Positions 1-9,000 of a stretch of DNA of 32,505 nucleotides are shown here, piece after piece; the first letter of the stretch is position 1; each line of letters begins with the position of its first letter. The notes under the pieces are model-generated. The model had not been told where the DNA came from, made no database searches, and saw only the letters and a list, made by a program, of their open reading frames with translations. Source of the stretch: Bacteriovoracaceae bacterium (GTDB lineage: Bacteria; Bdellovibrionota; Bacteriovoracia; Bacteriovoracales; Bacteriovoracaceae); the NCBI GenBank assembly GCA_017858255.1, contig JAFMBV010000035.1, positions 1-32,505 on the forward strand. Direction: 5' to 3'. The position numbers and the translations under genes are program-made.

Positions 1-103
1 GTCTTTGCTCTTTGTTATACTTGTTTACCTTTCTATTTTACCCATAAATGGCACACTTCGAGAAATCAAAGGCCTGACACCCTATCCTTCTTTCAATATT
101 TGT

Positions 104-883
104 CTAAGTGCCAGTAAATTCAGGCTTTCTTTTGTCAAAAAAGGCCTTTAAACCCTCTTGATAGTCATTTGAAGCCCCTAGGAAGCGCTGTGTCGCCGTT
201 TCCATGGCCATAACTTCGTTAAAAGTCATCTCTTGGGCATTTTGGAGATTTTTCTTTATGAGCTCTAAAGATAGAGGCGCCATGCGATTAATTTTTAAGG
301 CCATCTCCCTTGCTGTTTCCAATGAGTTATCACTTACTTTATTTAGCATACCAGCCTTTTCAAGATCTTCTGAAAAGAGGGGTTGGTTGAATAGAAAAAA
401 CTCAAGAGTCCTTTGGTAGCCAAGGCCCTTGATAAAGGTAAAACTTGAACCGGCATCAGGGGCGAGTCCTAGCTGACTAAAGCCAGAGACAAATTTTATC
501 CCTTTATTAGCAACAATAAAATCACATGCCATGGCCACACTTAAGCCGGCACCAGCAGCGACACCATTGATGGCGCCGATGATAAGTTTTTTTGAGTTCT
601 TAATGGCATTTATAAGAGGGTTCCATTCGGTTTCGAGTGTATGACCTAGGTCTACCTTCTCTCCATGCACACTGCGATCGTTTAAATCTTGACCAGAACA
701 AAAGGCCTTGCCTTCTGCTGTCAAAATAATAGAGCGAACTTCGTCGTCTTTATTGCCCTCTCTAATCGCGCGTATAATTTCCATCTTGGCGTTTATGTTA
801 AGGGCATTGTAAACCTCAGGACGATTGATCTTTATTTCTAAAGTTTGGTCATTTTTTTCAACAACTAAAAATTCGTAGCTCAT
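104..883 (-). CDS. PaaG-like enoyl-CoA hydratase/isomerase
   Basis: A 259-residue crotonase-fold protein, full length for the family. The motif FCSGQDLNDR near residue 62 is nearly identical to the one in PaaG, the 1,2-epoxyphenylacetyl-CoA isomerase of phenylacetate degradation. The first catalytic Glu of hydratases is absent (GAGLSVAM), but the PaaG-type Asp is present in GLAPDAG. This favours isomerase chemistry over simple hydration. The ATG at 883 has an AAGGA ribosome site 6 bases upstream. The gene is last of three in an operon with HPPD and a PaaF-like gene, 11 bases after the latter. A role in aryl-acetyl-CoA catabolism is likely, but the exact substrate cannot be read from sequence. 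Confidence 0.85.
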   Translation of the reverse strand: MSYEFLVVEKNDQTLEIKINRPEVYNALNINAKMEIIRAIREGNKDDEVRSIILTAEGKAFCSGQDLNDRSVHGEKVDLGHTLETEWNPLINAIKNSKKLIIGAINGVAAGAGLSVAMACDFIVANKGIKFVSGFSQLGLAPDAGSSFTFIKGLGYQRTLEFFLFNQPLFSEDLEKAGMLNKVSDNSLETAREMALKINRMAPLSLELIKKNLQNAQEMTFNEVMAMETATQRFLGASNDYQEGLKAFFDKRKPEFTGT

Positions 884-894
884 AATATTTCCTT

Positions 895-1686
895 TTATTG
901 ACCAGTGTATTGAGGTGGACGTTTTTCAAGAAAGGCCTGCATGCCTTCTTTTTGATCATCCATGGAAAACGTCAGATAGAAGTTGCGTCTTTCCAGTTTG
1001 AGACCTTCATTTAGAGTGGTATTAAAAGCGGCATTAATACCTTCTTTGATTAGACGCAAGGCCATGGGAGATTTTTGTGCCATTTTCTTAGCACATTCCT
1101 TTGCCTCAACAACTGTTGTTCGGTATGGAACAACCTTGGCCACTAGGCCCATCTTTTCTGCTGCAAAGGCATCAAACATTTCTCCTGTTAAGGCGTAGTA
1201 GCTGGCCTTTGCCTTGCCAACAGTTCGCGTAAACCGTTGGGTACCACCTGCTCCAGGAGTTGTTCCAATATTTATTTCGGGTTGGCCAAATTTTGCATTG
1301 TCTCCTGCAATTATGAGGTCACATGCCATGGCCAATTCGTGACCACCACCAAGACAGAAACCATTGACGGCCGCAATGATAGGAAAAGGAAAAGAGCAAA
1401 ACTCTGTCCAAAGCTTTTCACGATCATCATTAATCTGATCACTAGGTTTAGCCGCAAGCATTTGCTTAATATCGGCACCTGCTGCAAAGGCCTTATCGTT
1501 GCCAGTTAAGACAACAATAGGGGACAGCTCTTTAATGCCGGATAACGCCGCTACGATCTCCCTTAGGGTATGAGTATCAAGAGCATTGAGGACTTTTGGT
1601 CTATTAAGGGTAATTGTAACAACACCACTTTGAGAGAGGTCTTTTGTATCAACTAGGATATTTTCAAAATCGAAGTGGCTATTCAA
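895..1686 (-). CDS. PaaF-like enoyl-CoA hydratase
   Basis: A 263-residue crotonase. Both hydratase glutamates are visible: GGGHELAMACD (first Glu) and GQPEINIG followed by PGAGGTQR (second Glu). An active syn-hydratase is therefore expected. The closest remembered relatives are PaaF (2,3-dehydroadipyl-CoA hydratase) and short-chain enoyl-CoA hydratases; the DREKLW segment after GADIKQM fits PaaF. The start is a TTG at 1686, with AGAGG about 5 bases upstream. It overlaps the 3' end of hppD by 8 bases, so translation is probably coupled. No ATG lies near the N-terminus, and starting at the TTG gives the normal family N-terminus. General beta-oxidation is the alternative role. Confidence 0.85.
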   Translation of the reverse strand: MNSHFDFENILVDTKDLSQSGVVTITLNRPKVLNALDTHTLREIVAALSGIKELSPIVVLTGNDKAFAAGADIKQMLAAKPSDQINDDREKLWTEFCSFPFPIIAAVNGFCLGGGHELAMACDLIIAGDNAKFGQPEINIGTTPGAGGTQRFTRTVGKAKASYYALTGEMFDAFAAEKMGLVAKVVPYRTTVVEAKECAKKMAQKSPMALRLIKEGINAAFNTTLNEGLKLERRNFYLTFSMDDQKEGMQAFLEKRPPQYTGQ

Positions 1687-2761
1687 GGTAACCTCTTTTC
1701 ATTTGATCTCGTTCAATGGCATCAAAGAGTGCTTGGAAGTTTCCTTCTCCAAAGCCCCAGTGCTTCTTTCTTTGAATGTACTCAAAGAAAAGAGGGCCCA
1801 CATAAGTTTCTGAAAAGTTTTGAATGAGATAACCCTCTTCGTCTCCATCTACCAGAAGCTGTTTTTCTTCTAAAACGGATATATCTTCTTCAACCTTAAA
1901 TGGGCGGTTCGGAATATCCTCATAGTAAGTTTTTGGAATATCCAAAAACTTCATACCTCTGTCTCTAAGTTCACCGACGGTTTCAATAATGTCGCCAGAC
2001 ATGAGGGCAATATGTTGGACACCAGCGCCGTTATGAAGATCAAGAAATTCCTGGATTTGTGATTTACCGTTTTCTGCTTCAGGCTCATTAATAGGGATAA
2101 TCACTGAGTTGTTAGGAAGTTGAACAACTTCAGACTGAAGGCCTGTCTTTACGCCCTTTATGTCAAAGTAACGAGTTACTTTCATGCCAAATATTTTTTT
2201 ATAGTATTCCACCCACTTCTTCATCTCACCTTTTGGAACATTATTAGTAAGATGATCAATACGAGCGACTCTTTGCTTTAATGGATTCGCTTCTGGGTCT
2301 TCTGTTTTTTCAAAGCCTGGACGAAAGCCGTCGTTAGGGCGCTCTATAAATTCATTATGGACATCACCAAAGCCTTTAATGATCGCATTTTTATAAACGC
2401 CAGATGGCCCTTCTGTAATTTTTAATTCTTGAACAACTTCAGCTCCGCGAGACTTTGCTTCATTAATGGCGTGTTCACAATCTTCAACTTGAAAAGAGAG
2501 AGTTGATACACCTTCGCCATGATTTTCAAAGTAGGTACGAGAGTGACCTGTTGGTGCGGCCTTTAAAAGGAAGCGAACTTGTCCTTGAGAAAAGAGTTCT
2601 TGATTGTCTGGACCCTTTTCCGTCAAGACAAAACCAATGCGATGGAAAAGTTCTCTTGTTGGAGTCGTTAACTTTTCACAAGTAAACTCCAGGTGGTCTA
2701 TGGCCTTAATGCCGAGAGGGTTATCAGGTGAAATTGTTGATCTTTGGCTAGCTTCAGTCAT
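1679..2761 (-). CDS. hppD: 4-hydroxyphenylpyruvate dioxygenase
   Basis: A non-heme Fe(II) dioxygenase that converts 4-hydroxyphenylpyruvate and O2 to homogentisate and CO2, the second step of tyrosine breakdown. At 360 residues it matches bacterial HPPDs. The two vicinal-oxygen-chelate halves are visible. The metal ligands are His170 (RIDHLTNN), His250 (GVQHIAL) and Glu327 (LFFEYIQR). The C-terminal GEGNFQALFDAIERDQ helix that closes the active site is present. The ATG at 2761 has AAGGA 6 bases upstream. It is the first gene of an operon with two crotonases, not with homogentisate dioxygenase as is common. The intergenic region upstream is shared with a divergent secreted-protein gene and carries a 9-bp tandem repeat. 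Confidence 0.95.
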   Translation of the reverse strand: MTEASQRSTISPDNPLGIKAIDHLEFTCEKLTTPTRELFHRIGFVLTEKGPDNQELFSQGQVRFLLKAAPTGHSRTYFENHGEGVSTLSFQVEDCEHAINEAKSRGAEVVQELKITEGPSGVYKNAIIKGFGDVHNEFIERPNDGFRPGFEKTEDPEANPLKQRVARIDHLTNNVPKGEMKKWVEYYKKIFGMKVTRYFDIKGVKTGLQSEVVQLPNNSVIIPINEPEAENGKSQIQEFLDLHNGAGVQHIALMSGDIIETVGELRDRGMKFLDIPKTYYEDIPNRPFKVEEDISVLEEKQLLVDGDEEGYLIQNFSETYVGPLFFEYIQRKKHWGFGEGNFQALFDAIERDQMKRGYLE

Positions 2762-2826
2762 CTCAAATCCTTGGGCCTTTAGGTGATAATTTCAGAATAT
2801 TTTCTTTGCTCGCTATTCTTCCTAAT

Positions 2827-2844
2827 CATTTCAAGCATTTCAAG
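2827..2844. repeat. 9-bp tandem direct repeat, possible operator
   Basis: CATTTCAAG occurs twice, back to back and without mismatch, 66-83 bases upstream of the hppD start in the divergent region 2762-2954. This spacing would suit a regulator site, but a two-copy 9-mer in AT-rich DNA can be chance. I see no other clear motif in the 193-base region. No good ribosome site precedes the 2955 gene. Confidence 0.35.
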
Positions 2845-2954
2845 GTGTTTCCCGTCAAGTTTTCATATCGTCCATGATTCAGACAGGCAGGTAGAAGTTT
2901 CATGATAGGGAGTTAAATAGTGAATTTGTTGAGGCGGTGCGTTAAGTTGTTAAT

Positions 2955-3989
2955 ATGAAGATCTGGATTGGAATTTGTCTCATGTGGTTAATGGTGCGCG
3001 TCGTATCGGCGGTTCCTATGACCAATCAATTAACAACAGATTCCGCCATCACAATTGATCGAGGTCTTGGTCTTTTTTCTGGGCTGAGGACTGCGCTGGA
3101 AGACATTCCAATGCGGGTTATATCTGGAGATCGCCAGGAAAACCGCAAAGTACTGTCCATCCTAAAGAGTTATGAGTCATTTGGAGAGTTTCTTCGCGGC
3201 CCGATTCCGGGGAGAGTATTTAATATTCCAAGATCAAAAGTTCCTCTAAATAATTTTGAGTATCAAGTTTATCGGGTTTTGGCCGTTCAATACCTCCACC
3301 CTGAATACCGGCTCGTTTTTGAACTCAGTCATCTTGTTAATGAGCGAATTGCTGCTGGTGGTTGGTTTATCGGCCATGCTGAGCGTGGCAGGGCACAAGA
3401 TCGCTGTTTTAAAAAGAATGATTTTAGTGAAGACTGTTTGTTAAATATTGCCTTTATTCCTGCAATTAAGGAATTTGTTGAAAAGGTAAATCTTAAATAT
3501 GCCTCACGCTTAGATCAGGAAGATGTGACGAAAGAGGTGCTTAGGCTTGTCAAAAAGAAGCAATCAGACTCCGTCTACTATCGGGAAGGCTTTATTGCTG
3601 ATGGAGCTCATTTTTATCAAAATAAGTTTAGTTCTGGGTTCCATATCGCCTTATGTATATCTCAGCCAATACCCTTTAATACTTGGGAATTAATTGGCAG
3701 CAATCGCTGTGAAAAAGCGTTTAAAAAACACTTTGAAGAGCAACTCATTATGGATGAAGCGGTTCAAAGCAGGGTTCTAAAATATCTCTTTAATCCCTAT
3801 TCTTATTACCAATTGGCTATGGCAAGTTTGACGGAAGATGTGCTTAACAGGGGGCTTATCTGCTATTCAAAGGATTGTGTCCGCCGAAAAATTAGTGAGA
3901 GAATAGCAGAGTGGAATTATCGCAGTCTTCTCAATAATGATCAAAGAAGGCGAATAATCTATAAGATATCAATGTTTTGGCTTGAATAA
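2955..3989 (+). CDS. Secreted or periplasmic protein of unknown function
   Basis: A 344-residue protein I do not recognise. Residues 1-19 look like a Sec signal peptide: Lys2, then a hydrophobic stretch rich in I, W, L and V, ending VVSA before VPM. The mature part is mixed charge and probably alpha-helical, with no second membrane segment. It has about seven cysteines, including RCFKKNDFSEDC (about residues 154-165) and a CYSKDC pair near residue 305; these could form disulfides in the periplasm. The gene is monocistronic and diverges from hppD. No strong Shine-Dalgarno sequence precedes the ATG. No catalytic motif is visible, and I assign no function. Confidence 0.7.
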   Translation: MKIWIGICLMWLMVRVVSAVPMTNQLTTDSAITIDRGLGLFSGLRTALEDIPMRVISGDRQENRKVLSILKSYESFGEFLRGPIPGRVFNIPRSKVPLNNFEYQVYRVLAVQYLHPEYRLVFELSHLVNERIAAGGWFIGHAERGRAQDRCFKKNDFSEDCLLNIAFIPAIKEFVEKVNLKYASRLDQEDVTKEVLRLVKKKQSDSVYYREGFIADGAHFYQNKFSSGFHIALCISQPIPFNTWELIGSNRCEKAFKKHFEEQLIMDEAVQSRVLKYLFNPYSYYQLAMASLTEDVLNRGLICYSKDCVRRKISERIAEWNYRSLLNNDQRRRIIYKISMFWLE

Positions 3990-4084
3990 GCTTTGTTAAT
4001 TTTTCCTGTCTATAAAATATGATTGGCCTATTTCTACATCCTCGTGAGATTTAAATTCCTACTTAACCCTCTAGGAGTACTTTA

Positions 4085-4690
4085 ATGAGAACTTTATTAG
4101 CTTTTTTTGTTTTTGCTGTCCTCTGCTTGCCTGCGAATGCAGTGTTGCTAACTCAGGAGAACCCTGGAGCTTTTGAAGTTTCTTCTTATCTTGGTGAATG
4201 GTACGACTTCGCTCGTACTGCTAATAATTTTCAAGACAATACACCTGAAAGAGATGGCGTAAAGTACAGTGGCTGCTTTGATTCCACAGCGGAATATAAA
4301 TTAAAGAATTCAAAAACTATTACTCTTGTGAATACTTGTTACAGACGTGGTGAAGACGGAAGTTTAGATGTTGAAGACATATCTGGTAAGGCCAAAGTTG
4401 CTAAGAAAAGTCATGGAACTCGTTTAAAAGTTGCCTTCGGAGGATTCGTTGCTCGCTTCTTTCAAAGGGTGTTTACATTTGGTGGTGCTAATTATTGGAT
4501 TTATGCTGTAGGTGATAAAAATGCTGAAGGTGAATATTCATGGGCACTAGTGAGTGGACCTAAAAAAGACTATATCTTTGTCCTGACAAGAAGCTTAAGA
4601 GTTGAGCCTGAAGTTAAAGAAGAGATCGTTAAAACGGCAACGGATCTGGGCCTACCAGTTGATGAGCTTATTTTTAACGAAGATAGATAA
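4085..4690 (+). CDS. Blc-like bacterial lipocalin, exported
   Basis: A 201-residue exported lipocalin. Residues 1-19 form a signal peptide ending PANA. There is no lipobox cysteine, so it is probably soluble in the periplasm or secreted, unlike the lipid-anchored E. coli Blc. Lipocalin landmarks are YLGEWYDFAR (the GxW motif, about residues 36-45), NTCYRRG in the mid-barrel, and SWALVSGPKKDY followed by FVLTRS (the conserved late-strand motif with closing Arg). The family binds fatty acids or lysophospholipids and helps in envelope lipid handling. A good AGGAG ribosome site lies 8 bases before the ATG. An insertion around GTRLKVAFGG to FTFGGANYW is a small departure from Blc. The ligand is unknown. 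Confidence 0.85.
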   Translation: MRTLLAFFVFAVLCLPANAVLLTQENPGAFEVSSYLGEWYDFARTANNFQDNTPERDGVKYSGCFDSTAEYKLKNSKTITLVNTCYRRGEDGSLDVEDISGKAKVAKKSHGTRLKVAFGGFVARFFQRVFTFGGANYWIYAVGDKNAEGEYSWALVSGPKKDYIFVLTRSLRVEPEVKEEIVKTATDLGLPVDELIFNEDR

Positions 4691-4704
4691 ATATTTAAGA
4701 AGGT

Positions 4705-4998
4705 TTAAAGAAAAGAAGATTTCAAACTTCTAAGAAAGTTAATCAGCCCTTGTGCAAGGGGCTGGCGCTTTTGGGGATATTTCTCTAAAACGCTAGGACA
4801 AAGCTCAAGCTCGGCTTGGATTTTCTCAAGCTCCTCATAAGTAAGGCCATTTTTAACCAAAGATTCCATGTGACGCTGTAGATGCGCCGTAAGATGAACC
4901 TTTACTTGCTCACGAACGGCATAATCTAGATGGTGAAAGAGCTGGCGCTTTCTAAAGTTTTCAATTGGTCGCCAAATTTCCTTTACCGCTGGTTCCAC
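4705..4998 (-). CDS. Small cytoplasmic protein of unknown function
   Basis: A 97-residue protein rich in charged and helical residues (His, Gln, Glu, Leu), without signal peptide, membrane segment or a motif I recognise. The start is a GTG at 4998, supported by AGGA about 7 bases upstream inside a longer purine tract (GAGGAGAGGAAA). It lies convergent to the lipocalin gene with only 14 bases between the stops. It is 93 bases downstream of endonuclease I on the same strand, so it may be cotranscribed with it. The ribosome site and sensible composition argue that it is a real gene, but conservation would have to confirm this. Confidence 0.6.
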   Translation of the reverse strand: MEPAVKEIWRPIENFRKRQLFHHLDYAVREQVKVHLTAHLQRHMESLVKNGLTYEELEKIQAELELCPSVLEKYPQKRQPLAQGLINFLRSLKSSFL

Positions 4999-5038
4999 TA
5001 TATTTCCTCTCCTCTAGATTGTGGACGACAGATGCCAC

Positions 5039-5084
5039 ACTAAAGTAGTCGGTTATTCGGAGAGAAAACTTTAGTCTTTTTTTT
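5039..5084 (+). terminator. Rho-independent terminator reading rightward
   Basis: ACTAAAGT (5039-5046) and ACTTTAGT (5068-5075) form a perfect 8-bp stem with a 21-base loop, followed by C and eight T residues (5077-5084). The T tract is on the plus strand, so it would stop rightward transcripts. The only rightward gene upstream is the lipocalin, and reaching this point would cross the 97-residue minus-strand gene in antisense. The stem is AT-rich and the loop long, so termination may be partial. Confidence 0.55.
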
Positions 5085-5091
5085 AGGTATT

Positions 5092-5871
5092 TTAGAAATC
5101 GTTTATACGTGAAACGACTTGTGGGAAGTCGATAAAGGGGTTTCTATTACCCTGTATTTCTTGGATTCCTTCGTTACGTCTAAGTTCTTCGCTATCAACA
5201 GGGTCATCTTTGTGCCACTTACGAAGGTAAAACTCTTCTATGCTACTTATACGATAACCATAGCGGGCCGAAACATAGAACATGGCGCGAGCGGTATTTC
5301 CTCTGTGTTCTTTAGGTGGCTCAAAACCATAAGTTCCCGAGGTATTTCCTGTTTTAGGATTGATAATGGAGCCTCTTTGAGAAAGGGGACACAACTCTGT
5401 AGCGTCTTTTCCGTTTACCTCGCCAAAGGGATGATTTCCTCTGGCAGAGTTAGCACGGCTGTTGGTCGGGTAAAGGTGGTGGAGATCTCCACGAGCAGGT
5501 TCTCTTTTTGCGCCTTTAGATTGGGGCCAGGTATGCTCTGTGTTCATCTCGTTATTGTTTGGAATTCGATTGGGTCCAACATTTTTGCGAATGATAAAGC
5601 CGCAGTAAACATCGCGAACGAATCTTCCCTCACTGTCTCTTTCTAAATAGATATTTCCAAAAAGCTCTTTTTTGGCGCGTTTTTTATAACCAAGGCCGTG
5701 AAAGCTTCTTCCTGAGGCGCTTTTGAGAACATCCATCAAAGCCTTGTCACGCCTTTGACCGCTTTCAAGTTCTCGTTGAGTATTTTCATCATAATAGGAG
5801 TAGGAGTCGGAGTTGTTACGGGCAAGAGCATTACCTGTTAATAAAAAGAAAACCAGCATTAAAGTCTGCAT
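5092..5871 (-). CDS. Secreted endonuclease I family nuclease
   Basis: A 259-residue nuclease of the EndA/NucM (endonuclease I) family, which cuts DNA non-specifically in the periplasm or outside the cell. Residues 1-18 form a signal peptide (LVFFLLTGNALA). The beta-beta-alpha-metal active site is visible: NTEHTWPQS (Glu112, His113), then DLHHLYPTNSRANSARGNHPFG, with His131/His132 and Asn residues at 137 and 141. Further family signatures are EHRGNTARAMFYVSARYGY and the C-terminal RNEGIQEIQGNRNPFIDFP. The ATG at 5871 has AGGAG 5 bases upstream. The likely use is degrading foreign or prey DNA for nucleotides; that role is inference. Confidence 0.92.
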   Translation of the reverse strand: MQTLMLVFFLLTGNALARNNSDSYSYYDENTQRELESGQRRDKALMDVLKSASGRSFHGLGYKKRAKKELFGNIYLERDSEGRFVRDVYCGFIIRKNVGPNRIPNNNEMNTEHTWPQSKGAKREPARGDLHHLYPTNSRANSARGNHPFGEVNGKDATELCPLSQRGSIINPKTGNTSGTYGFEPPKEHRGNTARAMFYVSARYGYRISSIEEFYLRKWHKDDPVDSEELRRNEGIQEIQGNRNPFIDFPQVVSRINDF

Positions 5872-6019
5872 TTACACTCCTAATGGTCTTATGGGTCGTA
5901 AATACGTTAACGAAGTTACCCCCCGTCGACAAGAATTTTGGGTAATACTTTTGTCAGGATTTCTTTAGGAAGATTTTAACGCAGTCAGTCTGTAAGCTAA
6001 ACAGGATTGAGCTGTTTCC

Positions 6020-6047
6020 TTGGCCACAAAAGCGGGATTTTGATAAT
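6020..6047 (+). promoter_or_regulatory. Candidate sigma70-type promoter for the ior operon
   Basis: TTGGCC (6020-6025) and GATAAT (6042-6047) are separated by 16 bases and match 4/6 and 5/6 of the -35 and -10 consensus. They lie 52 bases upstream of the preferred start of the oxidoreductase, in the 192-base divergent region between endA and ior. The rest of that region shows only the 8-bp palindrome CGTTAACG at 5905-5912. Confidence 0.4.
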
Positions 6048-6099
6048 GTTTTTTAAAGTTTAGATGAAGAATTTCAGTGGTTTAGAAGAAGGTAAGTCC

Positions 6100-9000
6100 G
6101 TGTCTAAAAAAATACAAATACTAAATGGAAATGAGCTCATTGTTCAAGGTGGCCTCGAAGCGGGATTTTCTCTTTATACCGGTTACCCCGGCTCTCCTCT
6201 CGCCGATTATTTTAATATTCTTCATGGGCGAAAAAATGAACTTGCCGAAAAAGGTATCAAAGTCGTTATAGCAAATTCGGAGGCCAATGCTGCGGCCATG
6301 GCATCAGGGGCCAAACAGGCCGGGCGTGATTGCATTGTGGCGATGAAATCGATGGGCCTTCATGTGGCCTCAGACGCTCTGAGTGTTGGTAACTTTGCTA
6401 ACCCAGGTGATACTTCAATAGACCCTGAAAATGGAGATACCATTTATCCAGGCGTTGTTGTTGCCGTTGGTGACGACCCTTGGTCAATTTCAACATCGAC
6501 TCCGGCCGATAGCCGTTTTCTTTATAAACACTTACACATTCCTTTCTTAGAGCCCAGTTCTCCTCAGGAGTTAAAGGATTGGATTGCCCATGCTCTTTAT
6601 ATTTCAAAACGCACGAGTATATATCAAGGCCTTCTTCTCACCACTTTCTTAGCTGAAGGCGGAGGAAGGGTTGAGATAGGTGAAGAGGTCGCAGTTCAAA
6701 AGGAAGTGACGACTCTTGATCCTTCAAAATTTGATCTCTCAAAAAATGTTATGGTTCCACCGAACTCACTGCTTGCAGATGTCTCCATGATCAAAGAGCG
6801 CTTTCCTAAAGTTAAAACAATTTTGGGGCGACTTAAGCTTGATAAGACATTTGGAATGGACAGCTCTATTGGTTTTATTTCTAGTGGGGTGATCTTTGAA
6901 ACCTTAAAGCAGGTATTAGAAGAAGGGGATTATCTAGAGCGCTATAGTCTATACAAGCTTGCCTCAAGCTATCCACTCGTAGAGGACCTTTTACTACCTT
7001 GGTTAAAAAATAAAAAGACCGTCATTGTGGTCGAAGAAAAGCGAGGCTTCTTAGAAACTGAGCTCAGAGAGTTTTGTCAAAAGCATTCGTTGTCACTCAC
7101 TATTTTTGGTAAAGAGCTGGGGGATGTCGAAGGTTTTCCCGCTCATGGTGGTCTTACTTACGAGCTTATTCGCGACAAGGTAAAAGAGGCATTAGAAGTA
7201 ACAGGAGAAGTCGCCTGTTCCGGCCTTAACTGGGAGTTTAAAAAGTGGGGCGAGCCCTTACCTCGGCGCTTACCAACTTTTTGTCCTGGCTGCCCACATA
7301 GGGAGACTTTAAGTTTATTAAAAGATCTTCGCCAAACGCTTAAAGACGAGGGCGTGGATCTTATCAGTCACGGAGATGTTGGCTGTTACTCACTGTCTTT
7401 TTTACCGCCTTTTAAAGAAATGCATAACCTCTCGGCCATGGGTCAAGGTGGTGCACTAGGGGCAGGGCTTGATATTTTTACGGATAATCCTTCAGTTGTT
7501 TTAATGGGTGATTCAACATTCTTCCATTCAGGTATAACGGATATCTCAAACTCCGTTCAAGCTAGTCACAATATAACTTATATCCTTCTTGATAATGATA
7601 ATACTGCCATGACAGGCCACCAGATGACTCCGGCCTCTGGTCAAAACGTCGAGGGCAAGACGCGACCACGCCAGGATATGCTGAACTCGGTTTATGCTTT
7701 AGGTGTAGATTACGCTACAGAAGTTAACCCTAGTGATCGTTATTTTTACAAGAGTCTCTTAAAAGATGTTGTTAAGAAAAATGGTGTAAAAGTTATTGTA
7801 TCTAATAAAGAATGTGCTCTGACTTTTCATGGTAGAAAAAAGAGAGAAGAGCGAAAAATTTTCTCTCAAAATAAAACTCTTTCGGAACAAGTCTTCTTTC
7901 AAATCAATACAGATGCCTGTGAAGACTGCAGGGCCTGTGTGGATGCCACTGGTTGTCCAGGCCTAGGGCAAGTTATGGACGCTTATGGCACCAAGGTGAT
8001 TATTGATCAGCAGATTTGTGTCGCGGATAGTTATTGTACAAAAATTAAAGCGTGCCCAAGCTTTGAAGAAGTCATTGTTAAGAATTATCATCCTACTCTT
8101 CATCAGAAGGCCGTTGGGATTGGTGACGAAGATAAAACCTATCCAGAGCCGATTGTAGAAAAAACATTTGAAAAAATAGCTTCCGGAGAAGACTTAAGAA
8201 TTGTTGTCACAGGCGTTGGTGGCTCTGGTGTTACAACTATTAGTCGTGTACTTGCGGAAGCTGCCAAAGGTATGGGTGGCCGCGAAGATTTAGACTTTAA
8301 GTTTGTGGATCAAAAAGGTCTTGCTCAAAGAAATGGTAATGTTACCGGTCATTTGGCGATTTTTAAGAAGGGTAAATCCTATGGGGCCGTAACTCCTCTC
8401 GGAACTGCTGATCTCTTGGTCTCGCCAGACCTCTTAGATGGAAGCCAACATGTGCACTTTATTGGAGAAAAAGGTCTTTGCTTATTAGATAATAAATTTC
8501 AGATACCTTTGAGCCTCATGCTTGACGACGGCGTTGAGAAAGAGCCACTAAATGAATCTGAGCTAAGACGAAAGCTTTCTAATCTCTTAGGGGAACAAGT
8601 TCGCTATTTCTCTCTCAAGGAACTCTCTCATATAGGTCTAGGAAAAAGTGTATACGCTTCAGCGATGATTCTTGGCGTTTCCTATCAGGCAGGGAAGTTA
8701 CCATTTTCAGTTGAAGACCTCTATCAGGCCTTTCAAAAAACTGTGCCTAAGGCCGAATTTGACAATAATTGGCAGGCCTTTCAATGGGGACGAGAAATCT
8801 TTTTGGAAGGAGATAAGGATCTATTGGCAAAGTTTAGAAAAAGAAGAAAAAGAACGCGTGAAGAACTTCTTTATAGGTCTCTGGAAGAGAGCATGCTTCC
8901 TTGGCAAAATAAAAAAGTCATTTTGAATATATTTAAAAATCAGTTAGAAAAACTCATTAAGTATTTTCCAGAAGTGAAAAGGGTTTATTTAGCGCAATAT

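Noticed and set aside
1-151. Open frames at the left edge on the plus strand with a hydrophobic segment, possibly the tail of a gene entering the window.
   Set aside because: Two frames look hydrophobic and cannot be told apart. The longer one overlaps the PaaG-like gene by 48 bases, there is no start in the window and no similarity I recognise.
4000-4084. TATAAA at 4011-4016 as promoter of the lipocalin.
   Set aside because: No -35 element lies at an acceptable spacing; TTGTTA is 12 bases and TTGAAT 23 bases upstream.
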